A stretch of 9,756 bases of DNA from Candidatus Chloroheliales bacterium (GCA_003243865.1 QHBQ01000405.1:1-9756); one strand, 5' to 3'; shown: positions 1 to 6,342, numbered from the stretch's first letter. The notes: generated by a model not told the origin, from the letters alone. Numbers and translations: made by a program.

Positions 1-866
1 TTTATCTCACCCGCAGGTAGGCTGGCGATGTAGGCGGCCAGGGCATCTTGCCAGGGTCGCATCTTGATGCCCAGGTCGGCGGCGACGAAGTTGCCGAGCG
101 CGGAGAACTGTGGCGGCTGCGCGGCCCGCGGATAGTTGGCCAGTATCGTCGGCTTCAGCGGCACACTCGCCCGCCCAGTCAGGCGCATCACCTCGGCGGC
201 GTATTCGTAGCGCGAGCAGTAGCCGTCGTTGGGCAGGTGGTACACGCCGTAGACGGGGGTGGGCAGGCTGACCAGCTTGAGCAAGCCCTCGGCGACATCC
301 TCGACCCAGGTGGGCGTGCTAATTTCGTCAGTGACCACGCTGAGGCTGCCGCGCTCGTCGGCAGCTCGCGCGATTTTGGCGATAAAGTTGTTGCCGCCAG
401 CGCCGTACAACCAGCTACCGCGCACAATATAGTAGCGGCGGGTCAGGCTCTGCACGTACCACTCGCCCACCGCCTTGCTTTTGGCATAGGTGCAGAGCGG
501 GTTAAGCGCCTCCCACTCGCGGAACTGGGTGTTGCGCTCCGGTGGCGCGTTGAACACCCAGTCGGTGCTGAAGTACATCAGCGGCACGCCCGCCTGTTCG
601 CACCAGAGTGCAAAGTTGCGCGGCCCCAGCGCATTGACGCGATAGGCGAGGTCTGGGTTTAGCTCCGCGCCGTCCACATCGGTGTACGCGCCGCAGTGCA
701 TCACCACCTCGGGCGCAAACTCCTTCAGCGTCGCGTGCAGCGCGTCGAGGTTGGTGAAGTCATGCTCCGGCAGGTCCATGCCCAGCACGATGTGGCCGTT
801 AGCCTCGGCCTGCCGCTGCAGCGCGCCGCCCAACTGCCCCTTGCTGCCGGTTACTACCATGTGCAT
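1..866 (-). CDS. rfbD: dTDP-4-dehydrorhamnose reductase (RmlD/RfbD family), 3' end cut by window
   Basis: NAD(P)H-dependent reductase of the extended SDR fold, expected to perform the last step of dTDP-L-rhamnose synthesis in the cytoplasm for surface polysaccharide. About 288 residues are visible, close to the usual 280-300, so only a few residues and the stop are missing. Seen: N-terminal Rossmann motif TGSKGQLGG (residues 6-14), AYTDVDGAE (60-68), STDWVF (100-105) and the catalytic pair Y127...K131 in YAKSK, followed by GEWYV, all in the places typical of RmlD. The start at 866 is chosen because AGAGGG lies 7 bases upstream; an in-frame ATG two codons on (860) is the alternative. No rmlA, rmlB or rmlC is in the window, so pathway membership rests on the family alone. 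A related SDR sugar-nucleotide reductase is possible. Confidence 0.88.
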   Translation of the reverse strand, partial: MHMVVTGSKGQLGGALQRQAEANGHIVLGMDLPEHDFTNLDALHATLKEFAPEVVMHCGAYTDVDGAELNPDLAYRVNALGPRNFALWCEQAGVPLMYFSTDWVFNAPPERNTQFREWEALNPLCTYAKSKAVGEWYVQSLTRRYYIVRGSWLYGAGGNNFIAKIARAADERGSLSVVTDEISTPTWVEDVAEGLLKLVSLPTPVYGVYHLPNDGYCSRYEYAAEVMRLTGRASVPLKPTILANYPRAAQPPQFSALGNFVAADLGIKMRPWQDALAAYIASLPAGEI

Positions 867-882
867 ACACGAACCCTCTATC

Positions 883-926
883 ATTGCGGTAGCGGCAAAA
901 AGCCATTGCGGTAGTGGCAAAAAGCC
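883..926. repeat. Two tandem copies of a 22-bp unit
   Basis: The unit ATTGCGGTAG-(C/T)-GGCAAAAAGCC occurs back to back at 883-904 and 905-926 with a single mismatch (C893/T915). The second copy runs into the left arm of the inverted-repeat element beginning at 916. The first copy lies within 20 bases upstream of the rfbD start, so this is the leader of that gene. It may be a duplication of the outer edge of the element. Confidence 0.8.
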
Positions 927-938
927 CCCAGCGGGGGT
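919..938 (-). terminator. Terminator-like hairpin in left arm of the element
   Basis: On the minus strand this reads CCCCC-GCT-GGGGG-C followed by TTTTT. A five-pair all-GC stem with a T-tract would stop minus-strand transcripts coming from the NuoH-like gene before they reach rfbD. The stem is short and the loop is only three bases, so strength is uncertain. Confidence 0.45.
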
Positions 939-1041
939 TTGGGGGAGAAATGCCGCCCCCACATCAATGCTGAAGCATCAACGCTACCAACCACGCAAAG
1001 CGAATGTACCATTGATCGTGCTTCAAGAATTCTCCCCCAAC

Positions 1042-1058
1042 CCCCGCTGGGGCTTTTT
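1042..1058 (+). terminator. Terminator-like hairpin in right arm of the element
   Basis: This is the mirror of the left-arm hairpin: CCCC-GCT-GGGG-C followed by TTTTT on the plus strand. Together the two arms make the element a potential bidirectional terminator. No plus-strand gene lies upstream, so its use in this orientation is doubtful. Confidence 0.35.
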
Positions 1059-1073
1059 GCCTGCGGGTTGGTA

Positions 1074-1095
1074 AGGGCGAATCGTGGTTCGCCCT
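1074..1095 (-). terminator. Perfect 8-bp hairpin just past the NuoH-like stop
   Basis: AGGGCGAA (1074-1081) pairs perfectly with TTCGCCCT (1088-1095) across a six-base loop, seven bases beyond the minus-strand stop of the NuoH-like gene. No T-tract follows on the minus strand, so it is more likely a 3'-end stabilising hairpin or a dispersed palindrome than a complete intrinsic terminator. Confidence 0.45.
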
Positions 1096-1101
1096 GCTGC
1101 C

Positions 1102-1917
1102 CTATTTTGCTACGATTGTACCGACGATGAGCGTCAGCGCCAGAGCCAGCCCGTAGAGCCAGTAGAAATCGTAAGCCTGATCGGGGCGGAGGCGGACGCT
1201 GATGCTCTGGCTGAAGGTGCGCACCAGCAAGGTGAGCAGCAGGGTGATGATCGTAACCAGCACGATCTGCCCGGTCAGACTGCCAGGCGACGGCAGCAGC
1301 AGCGCAGCGATGAAGATGAGCAACCCGGCTTCGCGGGCCATTCGCCCCACGCCCATCGGACTCGCCAGCGGGTTCAGCTTGCTGATCGCCTCGGCGTCGG
1401 CGCTGACCTCGAACGGGTGCGCCTCCAGCTTGGCGGGCAGGGCCAGCAGGATGGCGAGCAGGGCCAGCCCGTGCGTTGCCAGCCGCAGCGCCCCGCCCGG
1501 CCAGACCGCAATGCTTGCCAGATCCAGCCGCCCCGCCAGCGCGACCATTGTAACGAGGGCGGCGAAGTAGCTGAGATTATGGAAGAGGGCGAATTGCAGC
1601 CGCCGCGCCCCCGCTAGTTGCGCCCAGGTGCGCCCATCGAGCAGGCTGCTCATCGCCGCCGCGACCGCGCCTGTCTCCAATAGCAGCGCAACGCTGATCA
1701 CATCTGCTCCGCCCAGCAACCCGCCAATCGCCAACCCCGGCCCCAGCCAGCCGAGCAGCCCCAAGAGATAATCGGTAGGCGTGCTCGGTGCAATGATTGC
1801 GGCCACCGCCTGCCGCAAGGTTGCTTGCGGTGTATCCTCGCGGGTGCGCAGCCAGCGCAGCCCCGCGCCGACTACTGGCAGCAGGATGAGCGCAGCAAAG
1901 GTGTAAAATATCTCCAT
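1102..1917 (-). CDS. NuoH/HyfC-like (complex I subunit 1 family) membrane protein, orphan
   Basis: A hydrophobic 271-residue protein with about seven likely membrane spans (near residues 2-20, 50-70, 72-92, 115-130, 146-162, 197-235 and 253-270). Family features seen in order are GADVISVALLLE (70-81), AGARRLQFALFHNLSYF (102-118, aligning with the ASRE...GILVEP stretch of HyfC), EAHPFEVSADAEAI (165-178, matching the E..PFD.AEAE loop of NuoH/HyfC) and SVRLRPDQAYDFYW (240-253, matching the R.R.DQ...W end). In this family the subunit anchors the peripheral arm and lines the quinone or ion path. The N-terminal RRGP-type motif of true NuoH is not seen, and the protein is shorter than the usual 300-330. 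No other complex I, Mrp or hydrogenase gene is in the window. It lies 48 bases after the hydrolase gene on the same strand, which suggests co-transcription. The upstream GGGCGG is only a weak ribosome binding site. Confidence 0.72.
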   Translation of the reverse strand: MEIFYTFAALILLPVVGAGLRWLRTREDTPQATLRQAVAAIIAPSTPTDYLLGLLGWLGPGLAIGGLLGGADVISVALLLETGAVAAAMSSLLDGRTWAQLAGARRLQFALFHNLSYFAALVTMVALAGRLDLASIAVWPGGALRLATHGLALLAILLALPAKLEAHPFEVSADAEAISKLNPLASPMGVGRMAREAGLLIFIAALLLPSPGSLTGQIVLVTIITLLLTLLVRTFSQSISVRLRPDQAYDFYWLYGLALALTLIVGTIVAK

Positions 1918-1965
1918 GCGCCGCCCAGTTTATCATAGCCTCAGCGTAGCGTCAACAGACATGAC

Positions 1966-3441
1966 CTAATATGCAAACTGGACCTGCTGGCTGGCGGCGC
2001 AACTTGCGTCTGGCGCGGTCGGGTTGTTCAGGAAGCGCAACATCAGGCCGAAGGCGCACGATTCGGACACCGCGCTGGCGTGGGCATCGGCAGGCAACTC
2101 GACGTAGTAGCTATGGCTCAGGTTGGCCTGCACCGCGCGCGAGTAGGCGGGCGGGGTAACCGGGTCGAAGTCTGCCCCCAGCACCAGGGTGGGCAGGTTG
2201 CTGTGGAGCGAGGTAAGCGGGGGCCGGTTGAAGTTGGTGGCAGGCCAGTTGCGGCAGACATCCTGGCTATCAGACACCAGCGAACTCTCTGCCGTAGCGA
2301 TTTCCGGCAGCACGCCACTGACGCTGGCGTGGATTTGCGGCGGCGTGAGCGTCCGCACCATATCGCTGCACTCCACCGCGTAGTACACGGGGTCGCTGAC
2401 GCTCTCGTTGGTGGCGATGTTGTCGGCCAGTATCTGACTGAGCAGAGTGTAGTTCCCGTTATATACCTGGTAGAGCAACTTCGGCAAGGCGCCCAGTTCG
2501 CCACTGTAGTACATCCCCTCATGCAGTATCCCTACCAGGGTGTTGCCATCTACCGGCAGGGTGACAGTCTTGCCATTGGCCGGGTCGGTGGTGCGTACCC
2601 TGATAGCGCGGCTGTTCAGGCGAGCCACTAGGCGGGAGAAGACGCCATGCAGGTCGGGGTAGGTGGCGTTGCAGGCGCGATTGGCAGCGCAGGCGGCGAA
2701 CAGGTTGGTAAGCGCCTGGCTGAAGGCGGAGGGCGCGCCGAGGTCGGGGTCAACCCCCAGCGGCACCACTGAGTCGAGTACCACATCGCGAATTGCCTCC
2801 GGGTGGTCGCGCATCAGCACTTGGGCCAACAGCGTGCCGTAGGAGACGCCGTATACGTCCAGCTTATTGTAGCCGAGCGCGATGCGGATGTCGTTCACGT
2901 CGGCAGCATCCTCGGCGGTGTTGTAGGCGGCCAGATTTATTCCCTGGCTCTGCAGCGTGCGGGCGCAACTCAGCGCCGTTTGGCTTGATGGTGGGCAGGT
3001 GAGCGCTGGCTGCGAGTGACCCACTCCGCGCTGGTCGAAGACAATCACATCGCGGTTGGCGGCAAAGGTATGGCGGAGGTTCGTATAGTTAAGCATATCG
3101 GCGAACACGTCGGAGCTACCGCCCGGCCCGCCTTGCAGCAGGACAATTGCATCGCCAGGCGACTGAGCGGCGTAGTTCTTGTAGACGACCACCGCCAGGC
3201 GTAGGGTCTTACCGTTGGGTTGATTGTGCAACTCCGGCACCACCACGTAGCCGCAGGTCACCCGCCGCGCAGTCACCAGGCTTTGGGCAACCGGGAAGGT
3301 GCAGGCAGAGTGTCGCTCGAAGCGCGGCACGTTACTCTGTGCGCTTACTGTCTGGCTGGGAGCGGCCAGTGCGGGAACAGCGCTAAAGTTGATTACCACA
3401 ATCAGAACTAGACTGATAATGAGCATGGCCTTGCGGGTCAT
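1966..3441 (-). CDS. Secreted alpha/beta hydrolase, tripeptidyl aminopeptidase (TAP, S33) type
   Basis: A 491-residue exported hydrolase, probably a proline-type or tripeptidyl aminopeptidase. Residues 1-27 form a signal peptide (MTRK, a hydrophobic core, then PALAA). The fold's oxyanion motif GGPGGS is at 104-109, DQRGVGHS at 136-143, the nucleophile S200 in GVSYG at 198-202, the probable acid D426 in ADFDPVTP at 423-430 and the probable histidine H454 in DAHAS. The C-terminal part corresponds to the TAP-type domain, and several cysteines in the mature part suit an extracytoplasmic protein. The start at 3441 is preferred over an in-frame ATG at 3525 because AAAGGAG lies 7 bases upstream of it, and a -10 box at 3528-3533 would put the transcription start inside or after the longer version. 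The protein could also be an esterase, since family members vary in substrate. It probably leads an operon with the NuoH-like gene. Confidence 0.88.
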   Translation of the reverse strand: MTRKAMLIISLVLIVVINFSAVPALAAPSQTVSAQSNVPRFERHSACTFPVAQSLVTARRVTCGYVVVPELHNQPNGKTLRLAVVVYKNYAAQSPGDAIVLLQGGPGGSSDVFADMLNYTNLRHTFAANRDVIVFDQRGVGHSQPALTCPPSSQTALSCARTLQSQGINLAAYNTAEDAADVNDIRIALGYNKLDVYGVSYGTLLAQVLMRDHPEAIRDVVLDSVVPLGVDPDLGAPSAFSQALTNLFAACAANRACNATYPDLHGVFSRLVARLNSRAIRVRTTDPANGKTVTLPVDGNTLVGILHEGMYYSGELGALPKLLYQVYNGNYTLLSQILADNIATNESVSDPVYYAVECSDMVRTLTPPQIHASVSGVLPEIATAESSLVSDSQDVCRNWPATNFNRPPLTSLHSNLPTLVLGADFDPVTPPAYSRAVQANLSHSYYVELPADAHASAVSESCAFGLMLRFLNNPTAPDASCAASQQVQFAY

Positions 3442-3448
3442 GGCCTTG

Positions 3449-3455
3449 CTCCTTT
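3449..3455 (-). promoter_or_regulatory. Ribosome binding site fixing the hydrolase start
   Basis: AAAGGAG on the minus strand, 7 bases before the ATG at 3441. It decides in favour of the 491-residue version with a clean signal peptide. Confidence 0.8.
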
Positions 3456-3482
3456 CTAGGTGAAGGTAGAAGGTTAAAGATA

Positions 3483-3523
3483 GAGGGTAGAAAGTGCTAC
3501 GGGTTAGCTGGAGATCTACCCTC
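3483..3523 (-). promoter_or_regulatory. Leader hairpin of the hydrolase gene
   Basis: GAGGGTAGA (3483-3491) and TCTACCCTC (3515-3523) are perfect 9-bp inverted arms around a 23-base loop. They lie right at the predicted transcript start and may form a 5' stabilising stem or an operator-like site. The leader also has repeated GTAGAA words. Confidence 0.45.
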
Positions 3524-3527
3524 AATT

Positions 3528-3533
3528 ATTATA
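3528..3533 (-). promoter_or_regulatory. -10 box for the hydrolase / NuoH-like operon
   Basis: A perfect TATAAT on the minus strand gives a predicted start near 3521 and a leader of about 80 bases. The -35 is weak: TTGGGT at 19 bases spacing or TTGAGC at 14. Confidence 0.55.
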
Positions 3534-3572
3534 CCAGACGATGCAATGCTCAACCCAATGGTGAAAGGGCGA

Positions 3573-3610
3573 CCAGCCAGCAGATTTGTAACAGCGGATG
3601 AAGCGAATTT
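3573..3610 (+). repeat. Dispersed 38-bp repeat, copy A
   Basis: Begins CCAGCCAGC and contains GATGAAGCG. It matches the reverse complement of 6343-6380 at 34 of 38 positions. Both copies are intergenic and far apart, so this looks like a dispersed family and not a local duplication. The gene-free stretch 3442-4053 holds this copy, the two promoters, a weak 8-bp inverted pair (TACGTCAA 3622-3629 / TTGACGTA 3655-3662) and the element at 3690-3913. I see no small gene in it. Confidence 0.65.
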
Positions 3611-3689
3611 GGGGCTGGATGTACGTCAACTCAGCGTATCGCCCACAAGCAGCATTGACGTAGATCAGCACGGGGCTACGCGCTCACCT

Positions 3690-3913
3690 CCATAGGCATC
3701 AAGCTAAGACGAAAGCTGAGGGTGATTGAGGGGGTCTGGGGGTAAGCCCCCAGCTGATGCAACCCCAGCAATGCTGCTCGTAAGCACAGTGGGCGCACTC
3801 TCAGGCATGGCGGGATGCTGCTTAACCCCAACCTTGCTGCCGGTCAGCAGCTGGGGGCTTACCCCCAGACCCCCTATAAGTCTCCACCCGTAATCTTAGC
3901 TTGATGCCTATGG
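3690..3913. mobile_element. 224-bp MITE-like inverted-repeat element
   Basis: The terminal arms are perfect 20-bp inverted repeats (3690-3709 and 3894-3913; left end CCATAGGCATCAAGC). A second perfect 28-bp inverted pair lies inside them (3729-3756 and 3848-3875), with each copy carrying its own hairpin CTGGGGG-TAAG-CCCCCAG. Between terminal and inner arms the sequence is similar in length but diverged, and the 91-bp centre has no convincing reading frame. Terminal inverted repeats around a short non-coding body are typical of a MITE or of a dispersed intergenic palindrome. No obvious target-site duplication was seen. The element lies between the promoters of two divergent transcription units. 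Confidence 0.7.
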
Positions 3914-3970
3914 GGCTTCGTCCCAACCCCCAAAACTTTTTGCAGCTACGACGGCGGTTAAGATACAATT

Positions 3971-3979
3971 TGGTATAAT
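3971..3979 (+). promoter_or_regulatory. Extended -10 promoter for the URO-D-like gene
   Basis: TGG-TATAAT is a perfect extended -10 (TG-N-TATAAT), giving a start near 3986 and a leader of about 68 bases. No good -35 is seen at 16-18 bases, which is acceptable for an extended -10. It lies just outside the right end of the inverted-repeat element. Confidence 0.6.
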
Positions 3980-4053
3980 TCACACAAGCCGTTTTCCAAT
4001 TCAACATACAACATTCACAATTCATAATCTTGTGAGACAGGAGCATAGATATT

Positions 4054-5061
4054 ATGGCAGACAGGATGAACCCGTTGGAGCGGGTGCGCGCCGCGCTGGT
4101 GGGCGACAGCGTTGACCGCCCCGCCGTCAGCCTGTGGCGGCACTTTTACGAGAGTGAAACGAGCGCGCCCGACCTGGCCGAGGCGATGCTGCACTGGCAG
4201 CGTAGCTACGGCTGGGACTTCATGAAGGTCAATCCTCGCGCCCAGTACCACATCGAACCCTGGGGCGCGAGGGTGCAGTATTTCAAGGACGGCCTGACCA
4301 AACCCGCTATCCTCGACCTGCCGGTGAAGAAGTCGCAGGATTGGGCCAACATCAAGCCGGTGTCTCCCACTGATGGGGCGCTGGGCGAACAATTGCAGGC
4401 GCTCAGCCTGCTCAAGCGGGCGCTGAAGGGCGACCAGCGCATCCTCTTCGTTCAGACCGTCTTCTCGCCGCTCTCGATCGCGGGCGACCTGGCCGACCCC
4501 CCCCAACTGAAGAATGATATGGCCGAGCATCCCGACCTGGTAGACGCCGCGCTGGAGTCGATCACCTCCACCTTCGAACGGTACGTAGCCGAGTGCATCA
4601 ACCTGGCCGATGGTATCTTCTTCGCCACCACCGAGTGGGGCAGCCGCGACAATATCAGCGCGGAGCAGTACGCCCAGTTTGGCCGCCCCTACGATTTGCG
4701 CGTGCTGGGCGCGGCCCAGGAGGCCGAGTTCAACATCCTGCACGTATGCAAGGACAACAATATGTTGCTCGACCTGCTCGATTATCCGGTGCGAGCGTTT
4801 AGCTGGGCGGTGCATGGCAACGGCAACCCCGGCCTGGCCGAGATGCTGCCCAAGACCGACAGGGCGCTGATTGGTGGGGTCAGTCTCAGCACGCTACAAG
4901 AGGGCAGCGAGGACGATGTGCACAAGCAGCTACACGCCGACCTCGACGCGGCAGACGGCAGCCCGCGCTGGATTGCCGCCGCCGATTGTTCGATAGACGT
5001 GACCACCCCAGCCAAGAACGTGGCTGCGGTTGCCAACACGGTTAAGGCGATGCGGCTGTAG
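4054..5061 (+). CDS. Uroporphyrinogen decarboxylase superfamily protein, MtaA-like zinc pattern, not HemE
   Basis: A 335-residue cytoplasmic TIM-barrel protein of URO-D/MtaA/CmuA length. Seen: ERVRAALVGDSVDRPAVSLW at 9-28 stands where HemE has its RPP..MRQAGR substrate-binding loop, which is missing. DFMKVNPRAQY is at 55-65. H230-V-C232 and C312 (AADCSID) form an H-x-C...C pattern, followed by TTPAKNVAAVANTV at 317-330. In methylcobamide:CoM methyltransferases and MetE-type enzymes that pattern binds zinc and activates a thiol, whereas HemE lacks it. The inference is a methyl- or alkyl-transfer role rather than haem synthesis. No corrinoid protein gene is nearby, so the partner is unknown. 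The start has GGAG 10 bases upstream; the ATG at 4066 is an alternative. Two unknown genes follow on the same strand, the first after 57 bases. Confidence 0.82.
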   Translation: MADRMNPLERVRAALVGDSVDRPAVSLWRHFYESETSAPDLAEAMLHWQRSYGWDFMKVNPRAQYHIEPWGARVQYFKDGLTKPAILDLPVKKSQDWANIKPVSPTDGALGEQLQALSLLKRALKGDQRILFVQTVFSPLSIAGDLADPPQLKNDMAEHPDLVDAALESITSTFERYVAECINLADGIFFATTEWGSRDNISAEQYAQFGRPYDLRVLGAAQEAEFNILHVCKDNNMLLDLLDYPVRAFSWAVHGNGNPGLAEMLPKTDRALIGGVSLSTLQEGSEDDVHKQLHADLDAADGSPRWIAAADCSIDVTTPAKNVAAVANTVKAMRL

Positions 5062-5107
5062 GGGCAACTAGCGAAGGTGTTGTATAATGAGATCAATCCG
5101 ACCTGAA

Positions 5108-5113
5108 GAGGAG
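5108..5113 (+). promoter_or_regulatory. Ribosome binding site that points to a start at 5119
   Basis: GAGGAG lies 5 bases before the ATG at 5119. The longer open frame upstream would start at the ATG at 5087, which sits inside a TATAAT-like word (5083-5088) and has no purine-rich site. The strong site therefore supports a start in a different frame from the body of the gene. Confidence 0.65.
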
Positions 5114-5118
5114 CGTAG

Positions 5119-5776
5119 ATGGCCGAGGGCGAAGGAAGTGGCACGAGCAGTGAGGGTGGGAAGCGCAAGCGGCGCAGCAAGGGCAAGCGCCACATCAGCG
5201 CTAGTCTGGGCGGCACCCCCTTTTACTGGCCCTCCTGCCTACACCGTCGTCGAGTTCAATGCCGCCTTCTTCACTACGGAGCAGTACAAGGCGTTTGAGC
5301 GCGACTTGCTTGCTGAGTGCAACGCACGGGGCATAGAGGTAGAGCAGCTTGAGCAGGTACTGGGCATCTGGGAAGGAGAGCTAGAACCTGCCCTTGCTGC
5401 CCAACTACGCGGCGGCGAAGAAGATATTGTTGCTGTTGCCAAACAGCTAGGGGCAAAGTATAAGCAGTACGGAATGCTCATCGTTATACCCGACCAACGG
5501 GCTACGCAGTGCAGTTACACTATCACTGACATCACCCAGGAGGAAGCCGAGGACGCAATACTGGCAATGCAGCAATATGGGGTACAGGGTGGAAGATACG
5601 TGGATGGTCGGCTGGAGATTGCCGATGTAGACGGCGCATGGGCAACGAGCATCCTCAAGCTGGCCGCCGCGCTGGGGAAGCCGCTGGCAAAGGTTCGGGC
5701 GCGAATCAGGCTCCTATCCGGCGATGCGCCGGGGAAAGCTGAGGGTAAGGATTATGAGTGGACAGCCGAAAGATGA
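5119..5776 (+). CDS. Unrecognised protein; start and body in different frames (+1 frameshift)
   Basis: I do not recognise the family. The body, from about 5219 to the stop at 5774-5776, is in one frame (VVEFNAAFFTTEQY ... YEWTAER) and is open back to an ATG at 5087. The best start is ATG 5119 in another frame: GAGGAG 5 bases upstream, high third-position GC, and a sensible N-terminus (acidic/Ser-Gly start, basic patch KRKRRSKGKRH at 15-25). That frame closes at TGA 5296-5298. The upstream part of the body frame is Ala/Arg-rich with A-ending codons, like an out-of-frame shadow. Skipping one base at CCC-T (5218-5221) joins the two as GGTPFTGPPAYTVVEF and gives about 218 residues. This may be an extra C in the five-C run (error or mutation) or a genuine +1 shift. 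The body looks mixed alpha/beta and soluble. If no shift occurs, 5087-5776 (229 residues) is the alternative model. Confidence 0.6.
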
Positions 5777-6197
5777 AGCCCAGGCCCAGCGGGTGGCCGC
5801 GCTAATTCGCCGCATGGAAGAGGCTGGGGCAACAATTGAGCAGCGGATGCCCAAGCCGCTAGCGGAGATGACCTTCGAGGAGCGCACTGCCTGGCTTGAA
5901 CGGGAAGGGGTGCGCAACCTCACTCCCGCGGAGGTAGCTGAGTATTATGGTGACGAAGGAGTGGCGAACATCACCTTTCTGGGAGCATCACGACCAACCC
6001 TACGGCGGGGCAGCGTCGTGCGAGTGCAGGAAGCGAACGACAGTTGGCGCAACCAGATGGTGGCAGTGGCCGCCGCTGATGGCCTCGTCTACGTGTCCGA
6101 GGAAGCGGAGTGGAATGCGGCGCAGGCCGAGGGGCGCGAACCACATACCACCGCCCACCCCAGGGAGCGGGTCGCGCTGGCGGATAGCGAACAGTGA
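5754..6197 (+). CDS. Unrecognised 147-residue protein coupled to the preceding gene
   Basis: No family recognised. The start at 5754 (MSGQPKDEAQ) is preferred over the ATG at 5724 because GAGGGTAAGG lies 3 bases before it. It overlaps the end of the preceding gene by 23 bases, a hallmark of translational coupling, so the two products may work together. Seen: an N-terminal helical, charged part (residues 5-52, with AQRVAALIRRMEEAG and FEERTAWLEREG), a possible helix at 58-66 (PAEVAEYYG), then a beta-rich stretch at 81-116 (PTLRRGSVVRV ... GLVYVSEE) that could form a small barrel. There is no signal peptide, membrane span or cysteine. High charge and solubility suit a cytoplasmic accessory protein. 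The unit ends at the terminator at 6443-6474. Confidence 0.65.
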   Translation: MSGQPKDEAQAQRVAALIRRMEEAGATIEQRMPKPLAEMTFEERTAWLEREGVRNLTPAEVAEYYGDEGVANITFLGASRPTLRRGSVVRVQEANDSWRNQMVAVAAADGLVYVSEEAEWNAAQAEGREPHTTAHPRERVALADSEQ

Positions 6198-6264
6198 TTA
6201 GACAGATTGACCGACCTTTGCCCACACACTCCCATGCCAAACGTCTGAACCATCGAGCACCCAT

Positions 6265-6288
6265 GTAGGGGCGGGTTGCACTCGCCCA
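6265..6288. repeat. GTAGGGGCG-headed palindrome fragment
   Basis: The sequence from 6265 begins GTAGGGGCG and is followed by a matching CGCCC, giving a weak hairpin. The same nine-base head occurs at 9326-9334 and, reversed, at 9301-9309, suggesting a dispersed repeat family in the genome. Confidence 0.4.
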
Positions 6289-6342
6289 GGTGAAGATGCA
6301 GCTGGGCTGAAATCTGGCAACGGTAAACAACAAGCCCACCTT

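Larger units (their letters stand above)
916..1061. repeat. 146-bp inverted-repeat (MITE-like) intergenic element
   Basis: The left arm (916-949) and right arm (1030-1061) are reverse complements except for one extra C and one extra T in the left arm. Each arm has a GGCAAAAAGCCCC edge followed by an AGCGGGGG and TTGGGGGAGAA core. The 80-bp centre has no coding potential and holds smaller palindromes, including ATGCT-GA-AGCAT and an ATCAATG/CATTGAT pair. No transposase is present, so a non-autonomous element or a dispersed intergenic repeat is inferred. It sits between two genes of the same strand (NuoH-like and rfbD). Confidence 0.7.

Noticed and set aside
48..662. A 204-codon open frame on the plus strand
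   Set aside because: Antisense shadow of rfbD, with no ribosome binding site or recognisable motif.
883..1061. CRISPR-like repeat array
   Set aside because: There are only two tandem copies without spacers, followed by an inverted and not direct repeat pair; no cas gene.
2080..2631. A 183-codon plus-strand frame
   Set aside because: Antisense shadow of the hydrolase gene.
3442..3525. N-terminal extension of the hydrolase from ATG 3525
   Set aside because: It would begin before the predicted transcript start and bury the signal peptide behind 28 extra residues; the start at 3441 has an excellent ribosome binding site.
3540..4053. A small RNA or small protein gene in the long gene-free stretch
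   Set aside because: The only structure seen is the inverted-repeat element and promoter signals. No open frame with a ribosome binding site and no tRNA-like fold was found by eye.
4015..4815. A 266-codon minus-strand frame
   Set aside because: Opposite the URO-D-like gene and overlapping its promoter leader; composition is typical of an antisense shadow.
5087..5118. ATG at 5087 as the start of the unknown gene
   Set aside because: It sits in a TATAAT word, has no purine-rich site, and yields an Ala/Arg-rich N-terminus; the GAGGAG site serves 5119. Kept only as an alternative model.
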